DNA of 38,567 nt, taken from NCBI RefSeq assembly GCF_002009015.1, contig NZ_LZDE01000319.1, forward strand, positions 1 through 38,567. Direction: 5' to 3'. The position numbers were made by a program, and so were the translations under genes. The notes beneath the pieces were generated by a model, which searched no databases, was not told the origin of the DNA, and saw only the letters and a list, made by a program, of their open reading frames with translations. Source of the DNA: Microbulbifer mangrovi. Its GTDB lineage: Bacteria > Pseudomonadota > Gammaproteobacteria > Pseudomonadales > Cellvibrionaceae. Positions within the stretch are counted from its first letter, which is position 1, and every line of letters starts with the position of its first letter. This document shows positions 9,831 to 17,521 of the stretch, in pieces.

Positions 9831-10257
9831 GGGGCGATCCTTTGCATTGTTATGCAGAGGAAGATAGCAGGAGTGGTGGGGTTGGGCGACTAGGGGCATG
9901 AGAGGAGTTAATAGATGAAGGAGTCTATGCCTTACGGACTATCAAGCTCAAAGCGTCAAACTTGTCATATGAAACAGTCATAGGAGTAACGCACATAAAA
10001 AAGACGTCACTCTACAAAGTTTTTGCCGAGGAAAAAGCTCCTGACTAAACATCGCCCCACGGAATGTTAGTGAGCGCACACAAACCCCATAATATAAAGC
10101 ATCCCCCACTTCCAACTCTGACTTTACATGGTATAACCCTCTTTGACATGATTCATAAAATTAAGAGCTTATTGTAACGGCAGATTCTCCCCTCAGCGCT
10201 AAACGCCGAATAACCAAAAAATTAATTCGAATTAACTTAAAGTTAAAATCTTCAAAT
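9831..10257. other. Intergenic left flank of the AT-rich cassette
   Basis: Composition falls abruptly from G+C-rich to AT-rich near 9900, marking the left edge of a foreign-looking segment. An ATG at 9915 preceded by GAGGAG opens a frame of only 22 codons ending at 9983; its function is doubtful. TTGACA occurs at 10143-10148 but has no convincing -10 partner at normal spacing. The last 40 bp hold the overlapping palindromes described separately. I saw no integrase, tRNA end or obvious direct repeat marking an insertion point. Confidence 0.5.
10222..10246. promoter_or_regulatory. Two overlapping palindromes before the ATPase-HEPN cassette
   Basis: TTAATTCGAATTAA at 10222-10235 is a perfect 14-bp palindrome. 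TTAACTT-A-AAGTTAA at 10232-10246 is a perfect 7+1+7 palindrome sharing four bases with the first. They end 11 bp before the start codon, and TAAAAT at 10244-10249 could be a -10 box giving an almost leaderless transcript. A repressor site overlapping the promoter is the simplest reading; the AT-rich background makes chance palindromes more likely than in host DNA. Confidence 0.5.
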
Positions 10258-11949
10258 ATGGATAACGACAATTTATTTATTGAGCAGGCGGAATATATCT
10301 CCCCGGAAAACTTCGTTGAATGGTCAAGTGACCATCCTAACGAAGCAGTTATACTCAAGAAGCTGACACAAGCAGGAGCAAAGCTTTTGACCGGCCCGCG
10401 TGGCTGCGGAAAGACAACGTTGATGCTCAAAGCTTACAATAGCTTATGCAAAAAAAGCTCCAGTGGCGCTTTCCCAATATATGTTAACTTCAAGTCATCG
10501 CTTAGACTTGAACCCATATATAGAAGTAAAGCAAACGGAGGGTTTTGGTTTTCTCAGTGGATGTATTTAAAAATTTACGAAGGAATCTATAAAAGTCTTA
10601 ATGACTTAAAAATAAATGAAAAAACTCCATTAAGAATAACGCTAGATTATGCGAAGAAAGTCATAAGCCAACTTGAGCTAGGCGAATTAGATAAAATCGA
10701 TAAAGAACACATCGACTTATCCACATATGACCTAGAAGAAAACATTAACCAAGCAATGATGTTAGCAGGTAAGTCAAGAGCTGTATTACTGCTAGATGAT
10801 GCTGCGCACGCTTTCTCCCCCGACCAGCAACGAGACTTCTTTGAGTTCTTTCGAAAAATAAAAAGCAGAAGCTTATCTCCTAAGGCCGCCATCTATCCAG
10901 GAGTAACTAACTTTTCACCGACATTCAATATTGGCCACGACGCAGAAGAAGTTAACGCGTGGCTTAATCCGGAAGATGAGCACTACTTTACATTTATGAC
11001 TTCTATGCTTTCGAGAAGACTGCCCAAAGATGTAATCGATAAAATCTCAAATGAAAGCTCACTTTTAAAAATCATGTGTTATGCGTCTTTTGGGATTCCC
11101 AGAACCCTACTAAACATGGTTAGGAATGTATATATAGAAGAAACAGTAGAAGGGAATTCAACGTACAAAATAAAATTCACAAGAAAAAATGTATTAAGCC
11201 AAGTAAAGCTTAGCAACAAAAGTGCGTTCGACATTTATTCTTCCCTAAAACAAAAGCTCCCAACCTATAAGAGCTATGTTGAGGAGGGTGGAGCGGTTTT
11301 CAGTAGAATAGTTGACCTAATTAAAACCTACAATAAAGACAAAAGCGTCGAACGTAAGAGCATAACAATAGCTATAAAAAAGGAATTAAGCTCAGACTTG
11401 AAAAAAATTCTTGGCTTCTACCAATACGCTGGACTAGCCAGCCACAAGGGACAAATTAGCCGTGGGGAAAAAGGAGTTTTTGAGCTTTACATAATAAACT
11501 TAGCAGCACTAATTGAAAACAATGCCCTGATTACAACCAAGTCGTTCAAAACTGACGATATCGCCACTGCGCTAGACTCTAGAAATGCACATGAATTTAC
11601 ACGAACGCAGAGCGAAAACATTCTCCCAGAGAAGGAAGGGGGATTAAAATTAAGCATGCCACCCTGCCAAAATTGCGGCACAGAACGCAGTAGTGAAGAA
11701 GCCCGCTTTTGCTCAAACTGTGGAGCACCACTCAAAGCATCTTCGATTTACGAGACACTTATAAGCAAAGATATTGAAGTACTCCCTCTGACAGAATCTA
11801 GAGTGCAAACAATAAAGTGCAATTCGAGCATAAAATATATTCGCGACATCTTGCATGACATTGGCCACACAGAACTACGCTCTGTTCCGCAAGTTGGAAC
11901 CTACTGGGCCTCAAGAATTTACGGTCTAGCCGAGGAGTATATTTCCTAA
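10258..11949 (+). CDS. P-loop (AAA+/ORC-CDC6-like) ATPase with C-terminal zinc ribbon, 563 aa
   Basis: The N-terminal domain is a P-loop ATPase: Walker A GPRGCGKTT at residues 46-54 and Walker B VLLLDD at 176-181, with the second Asp where an AAA+ or STAND ATPase often has Glu. The style, GPRGxGKT close to the N-terminus with a long helical insert, resembles ORC-CDC6-like or NACHT-type ATPases. A zinc ribbon follows with Cys470, Cys473, Cys485 and Cys488 (CQNC and CSNCGAPL). The last 50 residues (IGHTELRSVPQVGTYWASRI) resemble a helix-hairpin-helix nucleic-acid-binding element. No Shine-Dalgarno is visible. Composition is far more AT-rich than the flanks. The next gene overlaps its stop codon. 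The likely role is a nucleic-acid or stress sensor; the family is not identified. Confidence 0.75.
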   Translation: MDNDNLFIEQAEYISPENFVEWSSDHPNEAVILKKLTQAGAKLLTGPRGCGKTTLMLKAYNSLCKKSSSGAFPIYVNFKSSLRLEPIYRSKANGGFWFSQWMYLKIYEGIYKSLNDLKINEKTPLRITLDYAKKVISQLELGELDKIDKEHIDLSTYDLEENINQAMMLAGKSRAVLLLDDAAHAFSPDQQRDFFEFFRKIKSRSLSPKAAIYPGVTNFSPTFNIGHDAEEVNAWLNPEDEHYFTFMTSMLSRRLPKDVIDKISNESSLLKIMCYASFGIPRTLLNMVRNVYIEETVEGNSTYKIKFTRKNVLSQVKLSNKSAFDIYSSLKQKLPTYKSYVEEGGAVFSRIVDLIKTYNKDKSVERKSITIAIKKELSSDLKKILGFYQYAGLASHKGQISRGEKGVFELYIINLAALIENNALITTKSFKTDDIATALDSRNAHEFTRTQSENILPEKEGGLKLSMPPCQNCGTERSSEEARFCSNCGAPLKASSIYETLISKDIEVLPLTESRVQTIKCNSSIKYIRDILHDIGHTELRSVPQVGTYWASRIYGLAEEYIS

Positions 11950-12779
11950 TGCAGAATTGGAAACAAACCGTAAGTGCAAATGCCTCAACTGCAAGAATTA
12001 GCGACATCACAAAATACGTTAAAGTTAACCCAACAAACCCTTCACCTATTGACCGGTTTTACGAAGAAAGGAATGCACTCCTGAGCGCAGTCACCCCAGA
12101 CTACGCCCTCGAAAACCCAACCGTAACACCACTGGTGCTGGTAGGGTTAATATCCTCGACCGAGAACTATTTTCGTGAAATCATCTCTGGAATTATTTCC
12201 ATTTGCCCAAAAGCAAAGGAAAAAAGTGCAAGTAAATCGCTAAATTTAGCCACAGCATGGTTTGGTTACGGAGCGCTTGAAAAAGGGGCTTTTGAGAACA
12301 CATCTTTTTCAGATCCAGATACAGTAAAAAAGGACCTTAAGAACATTGTTGGGTATGACGTTTCAAATGGAAATCAAATTCTTGACCCATTGCTTGAATT
12401 CGGAAAATTGTGCGAACTTCGCCACGCCATAGTTCACAGCGCAGGACTTTTAGCAGGGAAAAATGCTATTAAATTACAACTTCCAAACTCTAAAAACCCC
12501 GTGAAAATATCTGTAGCTTACTCCGGACTCCAAGAGTCGGCTGAAATATGCACCTCCCTCGTGTGCTCATCAAATTTAGAGCTATTTACACACATCTCTA
12601 AGCGGTGGCTCCATGAATGGCCAAAAACACCTGCATATAGAGAGCAAAACCAAAACGAAATTTTTAAACGCGTTTGGAAACTATTCTATTCTGAGTTTGA
12701 CGCCGAGAATGGCCTAATTCAAAATCCAATCTCTCACATTAAGGCTAGAAACTTAATAATTAGACAACGAGCGCAATAA
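11949..12779 (+). CDS. HEPN-domain protein, probable RNase effector, 276 aa
   Basis: The start ATG overlaps the stop of the ATPase gene as TAATG, and GAGGAG lies 11 bp upstream inside that gene, so the two are translationally coupled. The protein is helical. A segment around residue 70 (SSTENYFREIISG) precedes ELRHAIVHSAG, in which Arg158 and His163 form the R-x4-H motif of HEPN domains. The downstream GLLAGKNAIKL resembles RiboL-PSP-type HEPN proteins. HEPN domains with an intact motif are commonly metal-independent RNases in toxin, abortive-infection and CRISPR systems, so an RNA-cleaving effector controlled by the ATPase is inferred. Like its partner it is AT-rich. About 100 residues after the motif are unrecognised. 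Confidence 0.65.
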   Translation: MQNWKQTVSANASTARISDITKYVKVNPTNPSPIDRFYEERNALLSAVTPDYALENPTVTPLVLVGLISSTENYFREIISGIISICPKAKEKSASKSLNLATAWFGYGALEKGAFENTSFSDPDTVKKDLKNIVGYDVSNGNQILDPLLEFGKLCELRHAIVHSAGLLAGKNAIKLQLPNSKNPVKISVAYSGLQESAEICTSLVCSSNLELFTHISKRWLHEWPKTPAYREQNQNEIFKRVWKLFYSEFDAENGLIQNPISHIKARNLIIRQRAQ

Positions 12780-13133
12780 TAAAACAAAGCAGTCAAGCTA
12801 ACTTTCCCGAGCAAGGTGTGATATCCAGGTTGCGCTGGCTTGACAGGTGTATGAGAAATACGGCCGGTTTATCGCGCGTCACCCGGGCAGCGTGCGCGGA
12901 TACAAATCGCTGCTGATCAGCTATTCACGAGAGCGGAACGGCTTGGTGCTGCTGACCAATGCGGCAAAGGCGCCGAGGTTTGATATTGCCAATAGGTTGA
13001 CGCAAACCTTACGGGATACCGGTATCTGGCGTTAATTCCTGCCTGACGGTTTCTTCACCGCGCCGCACTGGATACGCTAAAGTTTTTGCCAAGTATTGCG
13101 CGCCCAAAGCACGCCCCCCACTGAGAGAGCATT
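12780..13133. other. Right junction of the AT-rich cassette
   Basis: Composition returns to host-like values at about 12810. The gap contains the truncated hydrolase tail at 12844-13035 and then about 100 bp of apparent promoter region before the DUF1993 gene. I found no repeat matching the left flank. Confidence 0.45.
12844..13035 (+). pseudogene. C-terminal remnant of a beta-lactamase-family serine hydrolase
   Basis: The frame encodes about 63 residues ending at a TAA. The segment HPGSVRGYKSLLISYSRERN followed by GLVLLTNA and a terminal helix matches the C-terminal end of class-C-like serine hydrolases, where G-x-x-GF is followed by hhh-P-x-x-x-GhVhhTN. An in-frame TGA at 12841 closes the frame upstream, and neither the Ser-x-x-Lys nor the Tyr-x-Asn motif is present. 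There is a GTG at 12847 but no ribosome binding site. The likely history is truncation of a host gene where the AT-rich cassette arrived. The family call rests on a short match. Confidence 0.5.
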
Positions 13134-13649
13134 ATGGCAAACGCGAAAATTACCGAGATAAAACGCATTTTTACGTCACGGCTGGACGTTCTCGACCATC
13201 TCCTGGACGTTGCCGAGAAACACGTCGCCGATACCGACGCGCTGATGCAGGAACGCCTGGCGGATGACATGTTGCCGTTTGGCGCGCAGATTGTGTTTAT
13301 GTGTAACCAGCCCCGCGGCTTTTCACAATGGTGTGCCGGCGAGCCGGTGGATAACCGCAAGCCGGAGCTGGCGACCTTGGCCGAGGCGCGCGCGTTGATC
13401 AGTGAGACCCGCACAATGGTAGGGGCGATCGATGTGGACGACAGCAAACTGGACGAGATCAAGCGCCTCGGGCTCGGCCCCGGTGCCTTTTGTGAAATAC
13501 CGGGGCACCAGTACGTGAACGACTACCTGATTCCCAACCTGTATTTCCACATCACCACCACCTACGCGATGCTGCGCAAAATGGGCATGCCCATCGGCAA
13601 GGCGGACTATATGACGTTCCTGCGCCCGCATATCCAGAAAGAGGCGTAA
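13134..13649 (+). CDS. DUF1993 family protein, 171 aa
   Basis: The sequence follows the DUF1993 pattern: a first helix region with LDHLLDVAEKH, then ERLADDMLPFGAQI, and a C-terminal YFHITTTYAMLRKMGMPIGK followed by DYM and FLRPH. The family has a DinB-like four-helix fold, but its biochemical function is not known. His and Asp residues that could bind metal are present, without a diagnostic triad. GAGAG lies about 10 bp before the ATG. The gene is monocistronic and converges on the exported DJ-1-like gene, with a long hairpin between them. Confidence 0.8.
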   Translation: MANAKITEIKRIFTSRLDVLDHLLDVAEKHVADTDALMQERLADDMLPFGAQIVFMCNQPRGFSQWCAGEPVDNRKPELATLAEARALISETRTMVGAIDVDDSKLDEIKRLGLGPGAFCEIPGHQYVNDYLIPNLYFHITTTYAMLRKMGMPIGKADYMTFLRPHIQKEA

Positions 13650-13685
13650 CGAACCTCTGCAACATTACGCGCCCGCAGAAATAAC

Positions 13686-13737
13686 AGAGCCCGGTGACCG
13701 ACTGTGCAATTCTCAACACAGGCAGTCACCGGACTCT
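13686..13737. terminator. Long bidirectional hairpin between convergent genes
   Basis: Two 21-nt arms (13686-13706 and 13717-13737) pair with only three mismatches around a 10-nt loop. The location between convergent stops suggests a shared terminator. T-tracts are short on both sides. Confidence 0.65.
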
Positions 13738-13771
13738 TTGCGTTTACGAACTATTGCTTAGTCAGTAGCGC

Positions 13772-14515
13772 TTACTTGTTCAGGGCCTTTGCCAGTACCC
13801 GTCCCAGCTCCGCCGCAGACTGCGGATTCTGGCCGGTGATGATGCGTCCGTCCTGTACCACAAAACTTTCCCACGCCTTGCCTTCCTGGTAGTTGGCGCC
13901 AAGTGCGATGAGTTCGTCCTGCAGCAGGTACGGCACTACCTCTGCCAGGCCAACCGCCTTTTCCTCCACATTGCTGAAACCCGCGACTTTCTTGCCGGCA
14001 ATGATCGGCTTGCCGTCCTTGCCGGTAACGTTCAGCAGTGCCGCCGGGCCGTGGCACACCGCCGCTACATAACCGCCGCTCTCAAAAATGGCGGAGGCAA
14101 CGCTATTGACCGCAGGGCTCTTGGGGAAGTCCCACACGGTACCGTGGCCACCGGCAAACAGGATGGCCTGGTAGCGCTTGGGGTTTACGTCCGCCAGCTT
14201 GCGGCTGTTGTCCAGCAGGCTGCGGGTTTGCGGGCTGGCGAGGAATTCAAAGTTGATAGCGTCATCATCCGCAAGGCTGCGCGCGTCCACAGGCACGGCG
14301 CCGCCCTTGATGCTGGCGATCTCTACGTCAAAGCCCGCCTTCTTGAGCTCGTGGTAGGGGTGGGTCAGCTCCGACAGCCACAGGCCGGTTTTCTCGTCGG
14401 TATTGCCCATCTGCTCGTGGCTGGTGGCGACGATAAGCACCCGCGGCGCTGCCAGCGCCAGGCTTGCGGTCGACGCCAGCAACAGCGCCACCACGATCGA
14501 AAACAGTTTCTTCAT
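13772..14515 (-). CDS. Exported DJ-1/PfpI family protein (Hsp31-like), 247 aa
   Basis: The protein belongs to the class I glutamine-amidotransferase-like DJ-1/PfpI superfamily. The nucleophile elbow is AVCHGPAAL with Cys154 and adjacent His155. Glu49 in SELTHP and the GGHG turn at 122-125 followed by WDFP are typical of the Hsp31/glyoxalase III subgroup, which converts methylglyoxal to lactate or acts on stressed proteins. ATG at 14515 is chosen because it gives a clear signal peptide (cleavage near LALAA) and follows GGAG at proper spacing; the frame is open 45 bp further upstream. A periplasmic location is unusual for this family. It is divergent from a LysR regulator that probably controls it. 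Confidence 0.85.
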   Translation of the reverse strand: MKKLFSIVVALLLASTASLALAAPRVLIVATSHEQMGNTDEKTGLWLSELTHPYHELKKAGFDVEIASIKGGAVPVDARSLADDDAINFEFLASPQTRSLLDNSRKLADVNPKRYQAILFAGGHGTVWDFPKSPAVNSVASAIFESGGYVAAVCHGPAALLNVTGKDGKPIIAGKKVAGFSNVEEKAVGLAEVVPYLLQDELIALGANYQEGKAWESFVVQDGRIITGQNPQSAAELGRVLAKALNK

Positions 14516-14614
14516 GTAAGGTCTCCAATAGACAGTTTGCGCCGGCAACGGGCCCCGCACGGGCGGGCCATTACCGGATTGGGGGCTATGCTAGGGGAAA
14601 TCCTGATATAAGAT

Positions 14615-14632
14615 AATTCGATTCATTGAATT
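14615..14632. promoter_or_regulatory. Possible LysR-type operator
   Basis: AATTC-N8-GAATT forms an inverted repeat in the divergent intergenic region between the DJ-1-like gene and the LysR gene, 16 bp before the LysR start. The position suits autoregulation by the LysR protein. It does not exactly fit the T-N11-A consensus. Confidence 0.35.
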
Positions 14633-14647
14633 ACAGCCTTTCAAAAT

Positions 14648-15574
14648 ATGAATATCGGGAATAAAGACCTCAACCTGCTCAAGCTGTTCCAGGTGCTGTA
14701 CGAGGAGCGCAATGCCTCGGTGGCCGCGGAGCGCATGAACCTGAGCCAGCCGGCGCTCAGCCACAAGCTGGCCAAGCTGCGCAGCGAGTTTGACGACACC
14801 CTGTTTGCCCGCGCGCCGCGTGGGCTGACACCAACGCCGCGGGCACACCAGTTGGCGCCGCAGATCCAGACGCTGGTGCGCTCGCTGGAATCCTTTTACG
14901 ACTACTGCGATGAAGAGAGCTTCCTGCTGCGGGAAGATCGCGTGCATATCTTTGGCACCGACTTTATCGAGCAGCTGCTGCTGCCCAAGCTGCTGCCGGT
15001 GGTGAGCGAGCAGGCACCGAACCTGCAGCTGGTGTTCCACAACACCCGCGGCCGCCTGCCGCGTACCGAGCTGGAAACCGGTGCCTGCGACATCGCCATT
15101 GCGGGCTTTTTCGAACAGTTGCCCGCGTCCTTCTATCAGCAAAAGGTACACAAGGAAGGCTTCAGTGTGCTGGCGAGCCGCAGCAACCAGTACATTCACA
15201 AGAAGTTGGACCTCAAGGCATTTCTGACCTGCGGGCATCTGGTTACTACACTCACCGGTGACCTCGACGGTATTGTGGATAAAAAACTGCACAAGCTCGG
15301 GCATCAGCGGCGCATTGTCGCGGGGCTGTCGAGCTTCCTGTCTCCCGCCACCACCATCGAAGGCAGCGACCTGCTGATCACCTGCCTGAACTCGGTGGCA
15401 AAACAGGCCTGCCGCAGCCTGCCCGACCTGGTGAGCTACCCCTGCCCGGTCAAGCTGCCGGATGTAGACATACTGCAGATCTGGCACCAGCGCACCCAGG
15501 ACGACCCGTTGCGGGCCTGGTTGCGCCAGCGTATCAAGGCCGCATTGGCGGGAAGGCCAAGCGTCAAATCCTAA
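14648..15574 (+). CDS. LysR-type transcriptional regulator, 308 aa
   Basis: The N-terminal 65 residues are a winged helix-turn-helix of the LysR type (NLLKLFQVLYEERNASVAAE, then LSQPALSHKLAKLR), with the usual R-x-P-R-G-L-x-x-T segment after it. The rest is a periplasmic-binding-protein-like effector domain with DIAIAGF near residue 150. The ligand is not predictable. The gene is transcribed divergently from the exported DJ-1/PfpI gene with 132 bp between the starts, the standard arrangement for a LysR protein controlling its neighbour and itself. Confidence 0.92.
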   Translation: MNIGNKDLNLLKLFQVLYEERNASVAAERMNLSQPALSHKLAKLRSEFDDTLFARAPRGLTPTPRAHQLAPQIQTLVRSLESFYDYCDEESFLLREDRVHIFGTDFIEQLLLPKLLPVVSEQAPNLQLVFHNTRGRLPRTELETGACDIAIAGFFEQLPASFYQQKVHKEGFSVLASRSNQYIHKKLDLKAFLTCGHLVTTLTGDLDGIVDKKLHKLGHQRRIVAGLSSFLSPATTIEGSDLLITCLNSVAKQACRSLPDLVSYPCPVKLPDVDILQIWHQRTQDDPLRAWLRQRIKAALAGRPSVKS

Positions 15575-15608
15575 CCTGAGTCTGGCTGCCCTATTTTCCG
15601 TCCGGCCT

Positions 15609-15617
15609 TGCTACAAT
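15609..15617 (+). promoter_or_regulatory. Possible extended -10 promoter for the small membrane protein
   Basis: TGCTACAAT forms an extended -10 (TG-n-TACAAT) 28 bp before the ATG at 15646. No good -35 is seen at 17 bp, as is common for extended -10 promoters. Confidence 0.4.
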
Positions 15618-15645
15618 CGCGCCAAAGTATTCACCCGGAAACATT

Positions 15646-15945
15646 ATGGAACAGGAAATCCTCAAGGTATTTCTAGCCAATCAGTGGCTGGCCATACCGA
15701 TATTCATCATCCTGGTAATCGGCGTTACGCTGTTCTGGTTCGGTGGCCTGATGGCTGCGCTGACGGCATTGGGTAATAACCGCTGGGTTTGGGGGCTGTC
15801 GTCTCTCATTCTCGGACCGATAACGGGTCTGCCCTACGCCCTGATTCACAAGGAAGCCGACTATCCGAAATCACTCATGCTCAAGGGCCTGATGTTCCTG
15901 CTGGCGGGGCTGGTGCTGTCACTCGTCGTATGGGCCATTACCTGA
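15646..15945 (+). CDS. Small inner-membrane protein, three predicted TM segments, 99 aa
   Basis: I do not recognise a family. Hydrophobic segments occur at about residues 14-38 (IPIFIILVIGVTLFWFGGLM), 48-64 (VWGLSSLILGPITGLPY) and 78-98 (LKGLMFLLAGLVLSLVVWAI), with the charged loop HKEADYPK between the last two. There is no signal peptide. It sits between the LysR gene and the helicase gene on the same strand, 71 bp after the former, and has its own possible promoter. Confidence 0.65.
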   Translation: MEQEILKVFLANQWLAIPIFIILVIGVTLFWFGGLMAALTALGNNRWVWGLSSLILGPITGLPYALIHKEADYPKSLMLKGLMFLLAGLVLSLVVWAIT

Positions 15946-15994
15946 ACGGAATCTGCCCCTCTGCGGTCAGGGACCGACCGCGCATAACGCCTAA

Positions 15995-16010
15995 GGGAGC
16001 AACCGCTCCC
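15995..16010 (+). terminator. Short hairpin after the small membrane protein
   Basis: GGGAGC-AACC-GCTCCC is a perfect 6-bp stem, 50 bp after the stop, without a T-tract. It is a weak terminator candidate. Confidence 0.3.
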
Positions 16011-16141
16011 GACGCCTACTCCCGACGCCTAATAGTTAACCGGCGCCTACCCTGTACTTTACTGTTACCATGCCGCGCTGAAACCAGCCGCTGGCCATTC
16101 ACCGGCCAATGCCCCTAGCTACCCCCCTTTAGAGAATCCAG

Positions 16142-17434
16142 ATGACATTCCACCCCCTGGGATTGAGCGCCCCGATCCTGCAAGCCCTTGAAGAGAAAGG
16201 GTATGCAACCCCCACCGAGATCCAGCGCAAAGCGATTCCCGCCATCCTGGATGGAAGGGACATAATTGCGACTGCGCAGACAGGCACCGGCAAGACCGCG
16301 GCCTTTGTGCTGCCGATGCTGGATTTGCTCAGTGGCGAACGCAAGCGGCGGGCAAAGCGCTTTCGCGCGCTGATCCTGGTGCCCACCCGCGAGCTGGGCA
16401 TGCAGGTGGAGGACAATATCCGGCTGTATGGCAAGCACCTGTCGGTGGTGTCCATGTGTATGGTGGGCGGCGTGGACCTGGAACCGCAGAAGCAGCAGCT
16501 GATTGAGGGTGTGGATATTGTGGTGGCCACGCCGGGGCGCCTGCTCGATCTGGCACACCAGCGCGCACTCTATTTCGACGAGCTACAGATGCTGGTGATG
16601 GATGAGGCAGACCGCATGCTGGATATGGGGTTTATCGATGACCTCAACAAAATCCTTGCGCGTCTGCCCGAGCAGCGTCAGAGCCTGCTGTTTTCCGCGA
16701 CGCTGTCGCCCCAGGTCAGGTCGCTGGCGAAGGACGTGGTGGAGAATCCGTTTGAGGTGTCCATTGCGGCAAACACGCAGTCTGCACCGAAAATTTCCCA
16801 GTGGCTGATCGCGGTGGACAAGCACAACAAGTCGGCGTTACTTAGCCACCTGATAAACGAGCGTCACTGGACCCAGGCATTGATCTTTATCCGCACCCAG
16901 CACGGCGCAGCGAAGCTGGTAAGCCAGCTGGAAAAGCGCGGTATTGCGGCGGAATCCATCCACGGTGGCCGCAGCCAGGCCTCGCGCTCGCGGATTCTCG
17001 ACGGCTTCAAGTCCGGTGAGATCAACATACTGGTAGCCACCGGCGTTGCCGCCCGCGGTATTGATATCGATGAGCTGGAGCGCGTGGTCAACTACGATAT
17101 GCCCGACGACGCCGATGAGTATATCCACCGCATCGGCCGCACCGGCCGCGCGGGTGCTTCCGGCGAGGCGGTGTCACTGGTATCCAAGGACGATTTCAAA
17201 CGCCTGTGCGCGGTGGAGCGCCGGCTTGGCAAGATCATTGAGCGGGTGACGGTCGAGGAGTTTCCGGTGGTAAAGGATCTGCCGGCGTCCAACCTTAATT
17301 TTTCACCGAAGGGCGGCAAGACGAGCAAGAAGGTCAACAAAACAGACTGCCGAAAAAAACCTGCCAAACCTGCGACTGACAGTCCGTCCGGCAGTCCCTC
17401 CCGCAAAACCCCGTGGGGTGGTATCAAAAAGTAA
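16142..17434 (+). CDS. rhlE: DEAD-box ATP-dependent RNA helicase, RhlE-like, 430 aa
   Basis: All canonical motifs are present in order: the Q-motif (GYATPTEIQ), motif I AQTGTGKT, Ia PTREL, TPGR, motif II DEAD at 154-157, motif III SAT, then RGIDID and the HRIGRTGR motif VI. The N-terminus MTFHPLGLSAPIL matches RhlE-type helicases. After residue 385 there is a short Lys/Ser/Pro-rich tail (KKVNKTDCRKKP), typical of the RNA-binding extension. RhlE acts on structured RNA in ribosome maturation and RNA decay. The gene has a free upstream region of 196 bp and is probably monocistronic. Confidence 0.9.
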   Translation: MTFHPLGLSAPILQALEEKGYATPTEIQRKAIPAILDGRDIIATAQTGTGKTAAFVLPMLDLLSGERKRRAKRFRALILVPTRELGMQVEDNIRLYGKHLSVVSMCMVGGVDLEPQKQQLIEGVDIVVATPGRLLDLAHQRALYFDELQMLVMDEADRMLDMGFIDDLNKILARLPEQRQSLLFSATLSPQVRSLAKDVVENPFEVSIAANTQSAPKISQWLIAVDKHNKSALLSHLINERHWTQALIFIRTQHGAAKLVSQLEKRGIAAESIHGGRSQASRSRILDGFKSGEINILVATGVAARGIDIDELERVVNYDMPDDADEYIHRIGRTGRAGASGEAVSLVSKDDFKRLCAVERRLGKIIERVTVEEFPVVKDLPASNLNFSPKGGKTSKKVNKTDCRKKPAKPATDSPSGSPSRKTPWGGIKK

Positions 17435-17466
17435 TCGGCCGTATACGCTAAGCGCCAAACAGACGA

Positions 17467-17486
17467 GGCGGCCACCAATGGCCGCC
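17467..17486. terminator. Hairpin between the helicase and GST genes
   Basis: GGCGGCCA-CCAA-TGGCCGCC is a perfect 8-bp stem with a tetraloop, between convergent stops at 17434 and 17522. No T-tract follows on the plus strand. Confidence 0.45.
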
Positions 17487-17521
17487 CCAAGCGCTAAAGC
17501 TGCACCCTCAGGTCTTTTCCA

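Noticed and set aside
9915-9983. 22-codon frame with a good ribosome binding site (GAGGAG) left of the cassette
   Set aside because: It is too short and without family resemblance; it may be a leader peptide, but nothing beyond the ribosome binding site supports it.
10143-10148. TTGACA as -35 of a cassette promoter
   Set aside because: No -10-like hexamer occurs at 16-18 bp; the nearest candidates are at 20 bp or more.
9831-13133. The AT-rich segment as an insertion sequence, integron or prophage
   Set aside because: No transposase, integrase, terminal inverted repeats, tRNA attachment site or phage gene was seen, so only transfer by unknown means is proposed.
14591-15487. Minus-strand frame opposite the LysR gene (298 codons)
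   Set aside because: The LysR frame has an unmistakable helix-turn-helix; the opposite frame is Gln/Ala/Val-rich shadow sequence.
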